64,000 bases of DNA, taken from Bacillota bacterium. Its GTDB lineage: Bacteria > Bacillota > Clostridia > Lachnospirales > Lachnospiraceae. The notes under the pieces were generated by a model. That model was not told the origin of the DNA and did not search any database. It saw only the letters and a list, made by a program, of their open reading frames with translations. The stretch spans positions 136,206-200,205 of the forward strand of contig JAFAGA010000032.1 of the NCBI GenBank assembly GCA_023423045.1, in the 5' to 3' direction. Made by a program: the position numbers and the translations under genes. This document shows, piece by piece, positions 7,597 through 16,572 of the stretch; position 1 is the first letter of the stretch, and every line of letters begins with the position of its first letter.

Positions 7597-9147
7597 TCAT
7601 ATCTTGGTGGTCCACTTGGAGCAGTCCCAGACCGTGGTTGCCACATCTTCATAGAATTCCGGCTCGTGGCAGATAAGAAGCAGGCTTCCTTTATATGCCT
7701 TTAATGCACGTTTTAGCTCCTCCTTGGCATCTACATCCAGGTGATTGGTGGGCTCGTCCAAAAGCAGGATATTGCTTTCACGGTTGATTAGCTTACATAA
7801 GCGGACCTTAGCCTGTTCGCCTCCGCTGAGGACTCTGACTTGGCTTTCGATATGCTTTGTGGTCAGGCCGCATTTTGCCAGGGCAGAACGCACCTCGTAC
7901 TGGGTATATCCGGGGAATTCCTGCCATAATTCCTCCAGGCAGGTGCGGGTGCTGGGAGTCATCTCCTGTTCGAAATAACCGATGTTCAGGTAATCTCCCA
8001 GCGCTACCTTGCCGCTTAGAGCAGGAATTAGACCCAGAATACTTTTAAGCAGGGTGGTTTTGCCGATGCCGTTGGCACCCACCAGCACAATCTTGTCACC
8101 ACGCTCCATAGATAGGGCGAGGGGGGAGGAGAGGGGCTCGTCATAACCGATGACCAGGTCCTCTGTCTGGAAGATATATCTGCCGGCCGCCCGGGCTTCC
8201 TTGAAATTGAACTCGGGCTTCGGCTTTTCTCTGGCAAGCTCTATAATATCCATCTTGTCCAGCTTCTTCTGCCGGGACATTGCCATATTGCGGGTGGATA
8301 CCCGGGCCTTGTTTCTCGCCACAAAGTCTTCCAGATCTTCAATTTCCTTTTGCTGGCGGTTATAGGCGGCCTCCAGCTGCCGTTTCTTCATCTCATGTAC
8401 TTCCAGGAATTTATCGTAATCGCCTACATAGCGGTTCAGTTCCTGGTTCTCCATATGATAGATGATATTAACGACACTGTTGAGGAAGGGAATATCATGG
8501 GAGATCAGGATAAATGCATTCTCATATTCCGTCAGATAGCGCTTCAGCCATTCGATATGCGTCACATCAAGGTAATTGGTAGGCTCGTCCAGAAGCAGAA
8601 TATCCGGCTTCTCCAGAAGAAGCTTTCCAAGCAGCAGCTTTGTGCGCTGGCCGCCGCTGAGATCCGTCACGTCATTATCCAGTCCCAGCTCGTCCAGTCC
8701 CAGAGCATGGGCGATTTCCTCCACCTTGCTGTCAATAATATAGAAATCGTGCATGGAGAGCAATTCCTGTATGGTGCCAAGCTCTTCGATCATTTCGTCC
8801 AGGGCATCTCCCTCCGCCTCGCCCATGGTGTCACAGATCCGGTTCATCTTTTCTTCCAGATCAAATAAATAGGAAAACGCGGACTGCAGGACACTTCGCA
8901 GCGTCATTCCCTTCTCTAACACGGCATGCTGGTCCAGATATCCCACATGAACATGCTTGGACCATTCCACCTTACCCTCATCGGGCATCAGCTTGCCAGT
9001 CACAATATTCATGAAGGTGGACTTGCCTTCCCCGTTGGCTCCGATTAATCCGATATGTTCTCCCTTCAGCAGCCGGAAGGATACCTCATGAAAAATAGCC
9101 CGGTCGCCAAAACCATGGCTTAGATTGGTTACATTCAATATACTCAT
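7597..9147 (-). CDS. ABC-F family ATPase (ribosome-associated, YkpA/YbiT-like)
   Basis: A 516-residue protein with two ATP-binding cassettes and no membrane domain. First cassette: GANGEGKST (37-45), LSGGQ, LLLDEPTNYLD. A charged linker (ARNKARVSTRNMAMSRQKKLDK) separates it from the second: GANGIGKTT, LSGGEQ, LLLDEPTNHLD. ABC-F proteins act on the ribosome as translation factors, and some protect it from antibiotics; this one looks like a housekeeping type. AAAGGAG four bases before ATG (read on the minus strand, 9147) sets the start; a longer frame to 9213 has no ribosome-binding site. Confidence 0.92.
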   Translation of the reverse strand: MSILNVTNLSHGFGDRAIFHEVSFRLLKGEHIGLIGANGEGKSTFMNIVTGKLMPDEGKVEWSKHVHVGYLDQHAVLEKGMTLRSVLQSAFSYLFDLEEKMNRICDTMGEAEGDALDEMIEELGTIQELLSMHDFYIIDSKVEEIAHALGLDELGLDNDVTDLSGGQRTKLLLGKLLLEKPDILLLDEPTNYLDVTHIEWLKRYLTEYENAFILISHDIPFLNSVVNIIYHMENQELNRYVGDYDKFLEVHEMKKRQLEAAYNRQQKEIEDLEDFVARNKARVSTRNMAMSRQKKLDKMDIIELAREKPKPEFNFKEARAAGRYIFQTEDLVIGYDEPLSSPLALSMERGDKIVLVGANGIGKTTLLKSILGLIPALSGKVALGDYLNIGYFEQEMTPSTRTCLEELWQEFPGYTQYEVRSALAKCGLTTKHIESQVRVLSGGEQAKVRLCKLINRESNILLLDEPTNHLDVDAKEELKRALKAYKGSLLLICHEPEFYEDVATTVWDCSKWTTKI

Positions 9148-9482
9148 AAAAACTCCTTTAATCATATCTATGCTACGGTTAACTATTTTACACGATAATA
9201 GGCAAAAATACAATTCGAAGATTTACATTTGCTTCTTTGGGCCGATTTAATTAAATAATCTATAATCTATAAGAAAGAATACCCAAATTGTCTATCAAAT
9301 GATCTTTAAATTTTGTAAATAAGTCAAAATTAGTGTTGTGATAGAGGTTTTCATAAGATATAATAAAACGGAGTGGCATATGGTGTGGGAAAGCACTGAC
9401 ATAATAAATCGGAGACCGAAAGAGCAGAATAAAATCATTAAGATAAAATACCCTGTGACATGGGAAATGAATGGAGATACTT
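9148..9482. other. Divergent intergenic region between ABC-F and pilT
   Basis: AT-rich region that must hold promoters for both divergent genes. On the plus strand, TTGTGA (9336-9341) and TATAAT (9359-9364) are 17 bases apart and probably drive the pilT-like gene, leaving a leader of about 110 bases. I see no obvious riboswitch or peptide-coding leader on the ABC-F side. Confidence 0.55.
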
Positions 9483-10565
9483 ATGAAAAGATCAATTGAT
9501 GAACTGTTATTGGAGGCGCAGAAGAGAAAGGCATCCGACCTGCATCTTACCGTAGGGCTGCCGCCCAAGGTCAGAGTAAACGGAGATTTGGACAATCTGG
9601 ACCAGGAGGTTCTGACACCGGCTGATATCGAGGAAATTGTATTGCCGATGGTTCCCCCCAGATTGTCAGACATCTTAAATACCTGCGGGGAAGTGGATTT
9701 TTCCTATGCAATTAAGAATGTCGGAAGGTTTCGTGTGAATTTGTTCCGGCAAAGAGGCTCCTATGCCATGGTTATCCGTATCATTTATACCATAATTCCG
9801 GATCCGGAGGAGCTTGGGATACCCCAGTCCGTCCAGGAGCTGACCAGGAAAAAGCGGGGAATGATTCTGGTGACGGGACCCACCGGCAGCGGCAAGTCAA
9901 CAACCCTGGCCTCTTTGATTGATATGATTAATACCAATAGTAACAGCCATATCATTACTTTGGAGGATCCCATTGAATATCTGCATAAGCATAAGAACTC
10001 CATTGTAAACCAAAGGGAAATCGGTACCGACTCTCTGAGCTTTTCCAATGCGATGGGCGTTGTCCTGCGGGAAGATCCGGATGTTATCCTGATCAGCGAG
10101 ATGAGAGATTATGAGACAATAAAGGTGGCAATTGCGGCTGCTGAAACCGGGCATCTGGTACTATCCTCCCTGCCCACCAGCGGAGCGGTAAATACGATTG
10201 AGCGAATTATTGATGTATTTCCGCCCCACCAACAGCAGCAGATCCGGGTACAATTGGCTGCAGTGCTGGATGGAGTGATTTCACAGCAATTGATTCCTTC
10301 CACCGATGGCAGCAGCCGGGTAGCGGCATTTGAAGTCATGCTGTCCAATCCGGCAGTTCGAAGCCTGATTCGTGACGGCAAGATCCATCAGATCGGCAAC
10401 TATATGCAGAACAATAAAAAATCGGGCATGAAGATGATGGATGATGCAATTTATGAGCTCTATTTATTTGGAAAAATCACCAAGGAGCAAGCCCTTTCCT
10501 TTTCCATGGATGTGCCGGCAATGGAAAAGAAGCTGTTCTATTATGTTAAGGATGACGCATTATAG
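9483..10565 (+). CDS. PilT-like type IV pilus retraction ATPase
   Basis: A 360-residue secretion ATPase of the PilT branch, which depolymerises type IV pili for twitching motility. Walker A is GPTGSGKST (132-140). The Asp-box region is ITLEDPIEY, Walker B is DVILISEMRD (200-209), and the His-box region is TGHLVLSSLPT (222-232). Two departures from classic PilT are visible: SEMRD instead of GEMRD, and LPT instead of LHT (P231 replaces the His). GGAG at 9473-9476 supports ATG 9483 over the ATG at 9471. No other pilus gene is in the window, so this is an orphan or unlinked pilT. Confidence 0.85.
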   Translation: MKRSIDELLLEAQKRKASDLHLTVGLPPKVRVNGDLDNLDQEVLTPADIEEIVLPMVPPRLSDILNTCGEVDFSYAIKNVGRFRVNLFRQRGSYAMVIRIIYTIIPDPEELGIPQSVQELTRKKRGMILVTGPTGSGKSTTLASLIDMINTNSNSHIITLEDPIEYLHKHKNSIVNQREIGTDSLSFSNAMGVVLREDPDVILISEMRDYETIKVAIAAAETGHLVLSSLPTSGAVNTIERIIDVFPPHQQQQIRVQLAAVLDGVISQQLIPSTDGSSRVAAFEVMLSNPAVRSLIRDGKIHQIGNYMQNNKKSGMKMMDDAIYELYLFGKITKEQALSFSMDVPAMEKKLFYYVKDDAL

Positions 10566-10673
10566 GGCGAAAAGGATACCCTGAGGCATCAGCAGTGATC
10601 AGGCTGGACGCCAGCGCCGTCGACGGTGGGCTTTGTATTTATCCTTTACGGACAGGCTAAAAACAAGTATAAT
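10566..10673 (+). promoter_or_regulatory. Palindrome-rich spacer and promoter for gtrA-like gene
   Basis: TTTACG (10645-10650) and TATAAT (10668-10673) are 17 bases apart, a good housekeeping promoter 40 bases before the GtrA start. Upstream, 10580-10640 is packed with small palindromes (GCTGGACGCCAGC, CCGTCGACGG), which may together form the pilT terminator; no T-run follows. Confidence 0.5.
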
Positions 10674-10713
10674 AGCATTTGGATAAATTAAAGTGATCCG
10701 CTTGGAGGCTGAA

Positions 10714-11151
10714 ATGTTAAACGAGGTACAATGGAATAGATGTAAGAGGCTGTTGGGGAAAGTGGTGAACAGGGAAACAATAACCTATGTGATTGCCGGA
10801 ATCTTGACGACCATAGTTAATTTCATCAGTTATGAAGGCTTATACCGGCTGGGTGTGTCCAATCTGACAGCCAATGCCTGTGCGTGGTTAATTGCTGTTA
10901 CTTTCGCATATGTGGCCAATAAGAAAAAGGTATTCTTATCCGTAAGCGATTGTGCTGCCGATGAAGCGACAAAGCTTTCGAAGTTTTACGGATCCAGGCT
11001 GGTTACCCTGGGAGTAGAGCAGTTGGGGATGTTTCTCTTTATCAATGTATTGGGGTTCCATCGTCTGCTGGTGAAGGCATCCCTGGCAGTGATTGTAATC
11101 ATATTGAACTACCTGTTCAGCAAGCTTTATATATTTAATAAGAAGAGATAA
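10714..11151 (+). CDS. GtrA family membrane protein
   Basis: A 145-residue protein with four hydrophobic segments and the family's typical phrases (ITYVIAGILTTIVNF, AWLIAVTFAYVANKKKVF, and the ending NYLFSKLYIFNK). GtrA proteins are thought to flip or help translocate lipid-linked sugars for cell-envelope glycosylation. GGAGG at 10704-10708 fixes the ATG. There is no glycosyltransferase partner next to it. Confidence 0.9.
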   Translation: MLNEVQWNRCKRLLGKVVNRETITYVIAGILTTIVNFISYEGLYRLGVSNLTANACAWLIAVTFAYVANKKKVFLSVSDCAADEATKLSKFYGSRLVTLGVEQLGMFLFINVLGFHRLLVKASLAVIVIILNYLFSKLYIFNKKR

Positions 11152-11335
11152 AACAACGGGCGGCAAGCTTTGCGAACCGCTCCTATGTTTGATCAATGAT
11201 AGGCTGCCGCAGATTGCTTGGATGAAACCATTGAATTCGCGACAGCCTATCCATTGTATTAGAGAGATCGGGAAAACTGACATATCATCTAAGTGTTGGC
11301 ACAGTTTTGGATGTGCAGAAATGGAGTTGAGCGGT

Positions 11336-12541
11336 ATGAGTTCAAAAGCAATTGTGAAGATAAGAAAAGGTGAGGGAAGAAGCTTAAAGAATGGAGGGCT
11401 CTGGATATACGATAACGAAATTGATACCATCACCGGAGATTTTCTGAATGGAGATTTGGTGGAGGTTCATGATTTCGACGGATATTATCTTGGCTGCGGA
11501 TATATTAACACGAATTCCAGAATAACGGTTCGGATCATGTCAAGAAGGAAGGGACAGGAGATTGACCATGACTTTTTGGTCATGAGAGTAAAGGAAGCCT
11601 GGGAGTATCGTAAGACCACAGTGGATACGGATAGCTGCAGAGTGATATTCGGAGAAGCGGACTTTCTTCCAGGCATTGTAATCGACAAATTCGCGGATGT
11701 TTTGGTGGTGCAATCTCTGGCACTTGGCATTGACCGGATGAAGCTGGAAATCATTGCAATACTCAGGGAGCTTTTGCAGCAGGATGGAATGGTTATCCGG
11801 GGAGTGTATGAACGAAGCGATGCCAAGGTGCGTTTGCAGGAGGGCATGGAGCGGGTCAAGGGTTTTATCGGAGAGCCCTTTGATACCAAGGTTGAGATTG
11901 TAGAGAATGGTGTAAAATATCTGGTGGATGTAGCCGAGGGGCAAAAAACCGGCTTCTTCCTTGACCAGAAATATAATCGTGCGGCGGTTGCGAAGCTATG
12001 CAGGGGAGCAAGAGTACTGGATTGCTTTACCCATACCGGCTCCTTTGCCCTCAATGCGGGGATTGGAGGGGCCAGGGAGGTGATCGGAGTGGATGCCTCT
12101 GAGCTTGGAGTGCTTCAGGCAACGGAGAATGCTGCTTTGAACGGATTGTCCGATCGGGTGAAATTCCTTGCCGCCGATGTATTTGACTTGCTGCCGGAAT
12201 ATGAGAAGAAGGGAGAGCTTTTCGATCTGGTTATCCTGGACCCTCCGGCATTCACAAAATCCAAGAATTCTGTTAAGAATGCCGTGAAAGGGTACCGGGA
12301 GATTAATCTGCGCGCCATGAAGCTGATTAAAGACGGCGGATATCTGGCAACCTGTTCCTGCTCCCACTTTATGACACCGGAGTTGTTCACCGAGACCATC
12401 GGGCAGGCGGCCAAAAACGTAAGAAAGAGAATCCGTCAGGTAGAGTACCGTACCCAGGCGCCGGACCATCCCATCCTGTGGGCGGCGGATGAGTCTTATT
12501 ATCTGAAATTCTTTATCTTTCAAGTGGTTAATGAGAAGTAA
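11336..12541 (+). CDS. Class I rRNA methyltransferase of the RlmI family (23S rRNA m5C)
   Basis: A 401-residue SAM-dependent methyltransferase. An N-terminal PUA-like domain (AIVKIRKGEGRSLKNGGLWIY) is followed by an EEHUD-like middle part and a Rossmann domain: GQKTGFFLDQ, VLDCFTHTGSFALNAG (SAM loop), VIGVDAS, LVILDPPAFTKSK (motif IV), and the catalytic Cys region ATCSCSHF. This is the pattern of RlmI, which methylates C1962 of 23S rRNA. GGAG at 11323-11326 with a nine-base spacer favours ATG 11336; the frame is open from 11189 but that stretch resembles no family member. FolC follows after 53 nt, probably in one operon. Confidence 0.88.
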   Translation: MSSKAIVKIRKGEGRSLKNGGLWIYDNEIDTITGDFLNGDLVEVHDFDGYYLGCGYINTNSRITVRIMSRRKGQEIDHDFLVMRVKEAWEYRKTTVDTDSCRVIFGEADFLPGIVIDKFADVLVVQSLALGIDRMKLEIIAILRELLQQDGMVIRGVYERSDAKVRLQEGMERVKGFIGEPFDTKVEIVENGVKYLVDVAEGQKTGFFLDQKYNRAAVAKLCRGARVLDCFTHTGSFALNAGIGGAREVIGVDASELGVLQATENAALNGLSDRVKFLAADVFDLLPEYEKKGELFDLVILDPPAFTKSKNSVKNAVKGYREINLRAMKLIKDGGYLATCSCSHFMTPELFTETIGQAAKNVRKRIRQVEYRTQAPDHPILWAADESYYLKFFIFQVVNEK

Positions 12542-12594
12542 GAGATACCTTGATAAGCCGCCCGAATTCCCAGGGCGGCAGAATGGAGGCGGCT

Positions 12595-13956
12595 ATGACA
12601 TATCAAGAGGCAAGAGAATTCATAGAAGAATCAAATAAGTACGGGAGCAAACTGGGCCTGCAGGCCATCACGGAGCTGCTGGCCCGCCTGGGTAATCCCC
12701 AGGAGCAGGTGAAGGTAATCCATGTAGCTGGAACCAACGGAAAAGGTTCAACTACGGCGTATATGGCATCGATACTTGCTGCGGAGGGGTACAGGGTCGG
12801 GCGTTATATTTCTCCTGCGGTATTTTCTTACCGTGAAAGGATACAGATCAGCTTTTGCATGGCTGCCAGCCGTGAGGGGGAAATAGAGGAAATTCACCCG
12901 GAGAGCACCGAATTCATTTCCAGACAGGGGATTTGTGATTCGATTATGAGGATTAAACCTGTCTGTGAAGCTATGGCGGCGGAAGGGTTCTCTCATCCCA
13001 CCTCCTTTGAGATTGAGACTGCTATGGCATTTCTATACTTTGCATGGCAGCAGGTGGATTTCGCAGTGATAGAGGTTGGCCTGGGCGGACGGCTGGATGC
13101 CACCAATGCAGTGACAAAGCCGGTATGCTGCGTTATTGCCTCCATCAGCATGGACCACATGCAGTACCTGGGAGATACCCTTGAGAAAATAGCCCGGGAA
13201 AAGGCGGGGATTATCAAGAACAGGGTACCGGTAGTTACCTGCAGGCAGAAACCGGCAGTGCTTCAGGTGTTGGAAGAAGTCTGCCATGAGAAGGAGGCAG
13301 CATTACTGATTGCAGATGCCCAGGATGCCCAAGTGAACTCTTTTCTCCCCGAAGGAACGATCTTTAGCTATGATAATAGTGAGTACAGGATTAAGCTTCT
13401 GGGCAGGCATCAGATTGCCAATGCGGTTCTGGCTCTTGGTGCTGCAAAGGCTCTTCGCCTCCGGGGATATGCGATCAGTGACCGGGCATTGCACCAGGGA
13501 CTGCTTATGGCCCGTTGGAGGGGACGGCTTGAGGTGATCGCTGCGAAGCCATACTTTCTCATTGATGGAGCGCATAATCTGGATGCAGCGGAAAAGTTAG
13601 GGGAGGCAATCAGAGAATATTTTTCAGGAAGAAGGATTATCATGGTAATCGGAGTATTCGCAGATAAAGAATATTCCGAAATATTGAGGCTTACTGCGCC
13701 CCTTGCCAGCCTGGTTATCACACTTACACCCGATAATAACAGAGCGCTGACATCCGCGCAGCTGGCATTGGAAGCACAAAAATACTGCCCTGCGGTAATC
13801 GATGCGAATACGGCAGAGCAGGCAGTTTTGGAAGCATATAAGGAAGCGGCAAAGGAGGATGTGATTATTGCTTTCGGTTCCCTATCCTTTCTTGGTGAAC
13901 TGAGAGAGCATGTTATTTCTTCCCGGCAGTCAGCTTCAGAGGATCAAAGGTGCTGA
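12595..13956 (+). CDS. folC: Folylpolyglutamate synthase / dihydrofolate synthase
   Basis: A 453-residue Mur-ligase-type enzyme that adds glutamate to folates in the cytoplasm. ATP loop GTNGKGST at 46-53; the family signature EVGLGGRLDATN, the lysine region KAGIIKN, HQIANAVLALGAA, and DGAHNLDA are all visible. One unusual feature is an insert of about 30 residues after YRERIQIS (about 75-130, with REGEIEEIHPESTEF), longer than in many FolC proteins but seen in Clostridia. GGAGG at 12585-12589 selects ATG 12595. Its last 44 bases overlap the convergent DUF5050 gene. Confidence 0.92.
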   Translation: MTYQEAREFIEESNKYGSKLGLQAITELLARLGNPQEQVKVIHVAGTNGKGSTTAYMASILAAEGYRVGRYISPAVFSYRERIQISFCMAASREGEIEEIHPESTEFISRQGICDSIMRIKPVCEAMAAEGFSHPTSFEIETAMAFLYFAWQQVDFAVIEVGLGGRLDATNAVTKPVCCVIASISMDHMQYLGDTLEKIAREKAGIIKNRVPVVTCRQKPAVLQVLEEVCHEKEAALLIADAQDAQVNSFLPEGTIFSYDNSEYRIKLLGRHQIANAVLALGAAKALRLRGYAISDRALHQGLLMARWRGRLEVIAAKPYFLIDGAHNLDAAEKLGEAIREYFSGRRIIMVIGVFADKEYSEILRLTAPLASLVITLTPDNNRALTSAQLALEAQKYCPAVIDANTAEQAVLEAYKEAAKEDVIIAFGSLSFLGELREHVISSRQSASEDQRC

Positions 13957-14950
13957 TATCTGCAGGGCCGTCCGCATCCATAACATAGGTATTGGTATTA
14001 TCGAAATCCTTAAAGAACACATAGTCTCCGGCAGTATGGATTTGCTTGAAGTTGCCGTCCATCAGAGTTTCACTTTTCATGGTTTCCAGATTCATCCGGC
14101 ATATCCGGTTCTTCTTACCGTTATCTACCTGATAGTACAGGAAGCGGCCATCTTTGGTTATATTATAGGTAGAGCAGCGTTCCTTGACCAGGAGCGTCGG
14201 ATCCGAGCCGTCCGAGTTCATCCGGTAGATGCGGTATTTATCGTCCAGATTCAGATAATAGATGTAGCTGTCCTGAAAGATGGGATAATAATAATTGCCC
14301 TGGAATCTGGAATGATGGGTAAAGCTTGATAAATCCATGGTATTGATATTATGATCCTTGGAATAGCCGTTATAGATCAGGGAATTATTTATAACATCCG
14401 CCGGAATGACAGCATCCTTCACCAGCAGCCGCTCCAGAGAGCCATCGATCCTGTACTGGTACAGAAACAGGCCGATGCCGGCATCATAACGCTGAAAGTA
14501 GATATTGTTGCCCCGGAGCATCAAATAGGCTCCCGGATTACCGGTAATGGCCTTCAGCCCTTTGCCGTTATGATTCAGCCGGTATACTCCGGTATTAAAG
14601 AACATCAGGATGCTGCCGGAAGGGTTATCCTTGGTATTATTGGCACGCACATAGTAGATATAATTATCATCCGCATTAATGAATACTGCTTTATCGTCAT
14701 ATATTTTCTTTAGATTGGATAGGTTTGAGTCCATAACATACAAATTGCCGTCATCTGCATCATTGCTAAAAAAAATCTTTCCGCTTTGTTCGCAGAAAAG
14801 TCCGCCATTATAGAGATTGCCGGTGGTGTTACCAATCTCCTGGTCCTCATTAAAATAGGTTCTGTCGGAATTGTATGCGGTTATCGCCAGGATTGAGATC
14901 ATGGTGATTAGAACGAGGAAAATCAATATGCGGCGAATCATCTTTAACAT
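13913..14950 (-). CDS. DUF5050 membrane-anchored beta-propeller-like protein
   Basis: A 345-residue protein with an N-terminal membrane anchor (about residues 5-26). Repeated units of the type GNLYVMDSNLSNLKKIY, GVYRLNHNGKGLKAIT, YRIYRMNSDGSDPTLL and NRICRMNLETMKSETL follow, each giving strands of a DUF5050 propeller on the outside of the cell. Such proteins are common and uncharacterised in Clostridia. GGAGG, five bases before the ATG on the minus strand, supports 14950. The gene converges on and overlaps folC. Confidence 0.85.
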   Translation of the reverse strand: MLKMIRRILIFLVLITMISILAITAYNSDRTYFNEDQEIGNTTGNLYNGGLFCEQSGKIFFSNDADDGNLYVMDSNLSNLKKIYDDKAVFINADDNYIYYVRANNTKDNPSGSILMFFNTGVYRLNHNGKGLKAITGNPGAYLMLRGNNIYFQRYDAGIGLFLYQYRIDGSLERLLVKDAVIPADVINNSLIYNGYSKDHNINTMDLSSFTHHSRFQGNYYYPIFQDSYIYYLNLDDKYRIYRMNSDGSDPTLLVKERCSTYNITKDGRFLYYQVDNGKKNRICRMNLETMKSETLMDGNFKQIHTAGDYVFFKDFDNTNTYVMDADGPADISTFDPLKLTAGKK

Positions 14951-15226
14951 AAGTACCTCCACTTGTTAATTTCTTTTGTTGTATCTTTGCTGCTCTATCT
15001 GCTTCCTTACTTATATTATTACGAGCAAGCTCGCATCATGCACTATATTACTTGTATTATATATCGAATGATTGAGTATTTCAATATATAGTATATCTGT
15101 AGCATAAGTTCTCAGAAGCTGTATTTTAGCTTCTGAGAAAAGACGCTGTATTTGCGCCGTGCATCTCGATTACGGGAACAGGAACTTTGTTCCTGTAATA
15201 TAAGTTCTCGTAAATTAAGTTATAGG
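14951..15226. other. Palindrome-rich intergenic region between DUF5050 gene and pheA
   Basis: Three elements are visible. A 25-base palindromic element at 15019-15043 recurs inverted at 32753-32775. A perfect hairpin of 12 bp (TTCTCAGAAGCT with AGCTTCTGAGAA) spans about 15109-15139. A second hairpin (ACAGGAAC, TTT, GTTCCTGT) lies near 15179-15197. They precede the pheA promoter, so they are not pheA leader structures. They may be degenerate mobile palindromes or transcription barriers. Confidence 0.6.
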
Positions 15227-15255
15227 TTGCAGCGGCTGTCTTCTGATAGTATAAT
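15227..15255 (+). promoter_or_regulatory. Housekeeping promoter of pheA
   Basis: TTGCAG (15227-15232), a 17-base spacer and a perfect TATAAT (15250-15255) lie 42 bases before the pheA ATG. The short leader leaves no room for a T-box or a leader-peptide attenuator. Confidence 0.75.
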
Positions 15256-15297
15256 GGGTCAAAAGGACGGGAAATAATAGGTATATTGGAGGTAAAG

Positions 15298-16440
15298 ATG
15301 ATCGATTTACAGGAAAGCAGAAAAAAGATAGATGAGATAGATCGCAGGATGGTGGAATTGTTTGAGGAGAGAATGAAGCTGGCGGTGGATGTTGCGGAAT
15401 ATAAGAGAAGTGTTGGAAAGCCGGTGTTTGATGCTGCGAGAGAGGAAGAGAAGCTGGCATCGGTGAGGAACTTAGTGAAACACGATTATAATCAGAAGGC
15501 AGCCACGGATCTTTTTAAGCAAATCATGTCCATGAGCCGCAGGCTGCAATATACCCTGCTGGATCATAAGGACAGCATGGGGTTTTGTCCGGTAACACGC
15601 ATTCCCAGGTCAGCGGATATGAAGGCGGCTTTTTATGGTGAAAAGGGCGCTTATACGGAGCAGGCAATGCTTGAATATTTTGGTACGGATATGAGGGGAA
15701 TACCGATGTCCACCTTCGAAGAAGTGATGAAGGCAGTTCGTGACCAAAAGGCGGATTATGGTGTTCTTCCTATTGAGAATTCCTCCACGGGCACCTTATC
15801 AGATATCTTCGATCTTCTGGCGGAGTTTGATAATTATATCATCGGTGAGCACCTGGTGAAGATAGAGCACAATCTGTGGGGGCTTCCGGGAGCGGAGCTT
15901 TCAGGGATTACCAGAGTATACTCCCATAAGCAGGGATTGCTGCAATGCTCCGATTTCCTCAAGGAGCATCCTCAAATTAAGCAGATGGAAGGCGGCAGCA
16001 CGGCAGGAAGCGCCCGTCGGGTGCTGGAGGAACAGGATATAGCCCAGGCGGCAATTGCCAGCAGGAGAGCAGGGGAATACCACGGGCTGAGTCTGCTGCA
16101 GGAAGGGATTCACAACGAAGACCATAATACCACACGATTTATTATTATCTCCAATCAGAAGCTATATGAGCAGGGTGCCAGGAGTACCAGCATCTGTTTT
16201 GCGCTGCCCCATAGAAGCGGTTCCCTGTATCACATGCTTTCCCATTTTATCTATAACAATATCAATATGACAAAGATTGAGTCCAGACCGATTGCAGGAA
16301 AAGCGTTTTCCTATCGTTTCTTTGTTGATATTGAGGGCGGTCTGAACGATCCGGCAGTGATGAATGCCCTTCACTGCATCAAAGAGGAGGCAATTGAGAT
16401 GAAGGTATTGGGAAGCTATATTCCCATCCCCGCATTCTAA
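15298..16440 (+). CDS. pheA: Bifunctional chorismate mutase / prephenate dehydratase
   Basis: A 380-residue fusion for phenylalanine synthesis. Residues 1-90 are an AroQ-type chorismate mutase (RKKIDEIDRRMVELFEERM, KRSVGKPVFD). Residues about 110-290 are prephenate dehydratase (FYGEKGAYTEQA, LPIENSSTGT, and the catalytic TRF in HNTTRFIII). A C-terminal ACT domain with ESRP (about residue 337) binds phenylalanine for feedback control. GGAGGT lies four bases before ATG 15298. Regulation is probably allosteric plus the sigma-A promoter upstream. No other aromatic pathway gene is adjacent. Confidence 0.95.
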   Translation: MIDLQESRKKIDEIDRRMVELFEERMKLAVDVAEYKRSVGKPVFDAAREEEKLASVRNLVKHDYNQKAATDLFKQIMSMSRRLQYTLLDHKDSMGFCPVTRIPRSADMKAAFYGEKGAYTEQAMLEYFGTDMRGIPMSTFEEVMKAVRDQKADYGVLPIENSSTGTLSDIFDLLAEFDNYIIGEHLVKIEHNLWGLPGAELSGITRVYSHKQGLLQCSDFLKEHPQIKQMEGGSTAGSARRVLEEQDIAQAAIASRRAGEYHGLSLLQEGIHNEDHNTTRFIIISNQKLYEQGARSTSICFALPHRSGSLYHMLSHFIYNNINMTKIESRPIAGKAFSYRFFVDIEGGLNDPAVMNALHCIKEEAIEMKVLGSYIPIPAF

Positions 16441-16572
16441 TATCTTCATATATTTTTCAAAATCAGTACACAAAGTGAACATAATTTATTGATAAACTAT
16501 CCTTATCAAAAGGAGATACCAGGAGAAACCTGATAGATAGCATCTAGATAGCATTTTGAAAGGAGAGTTTTT

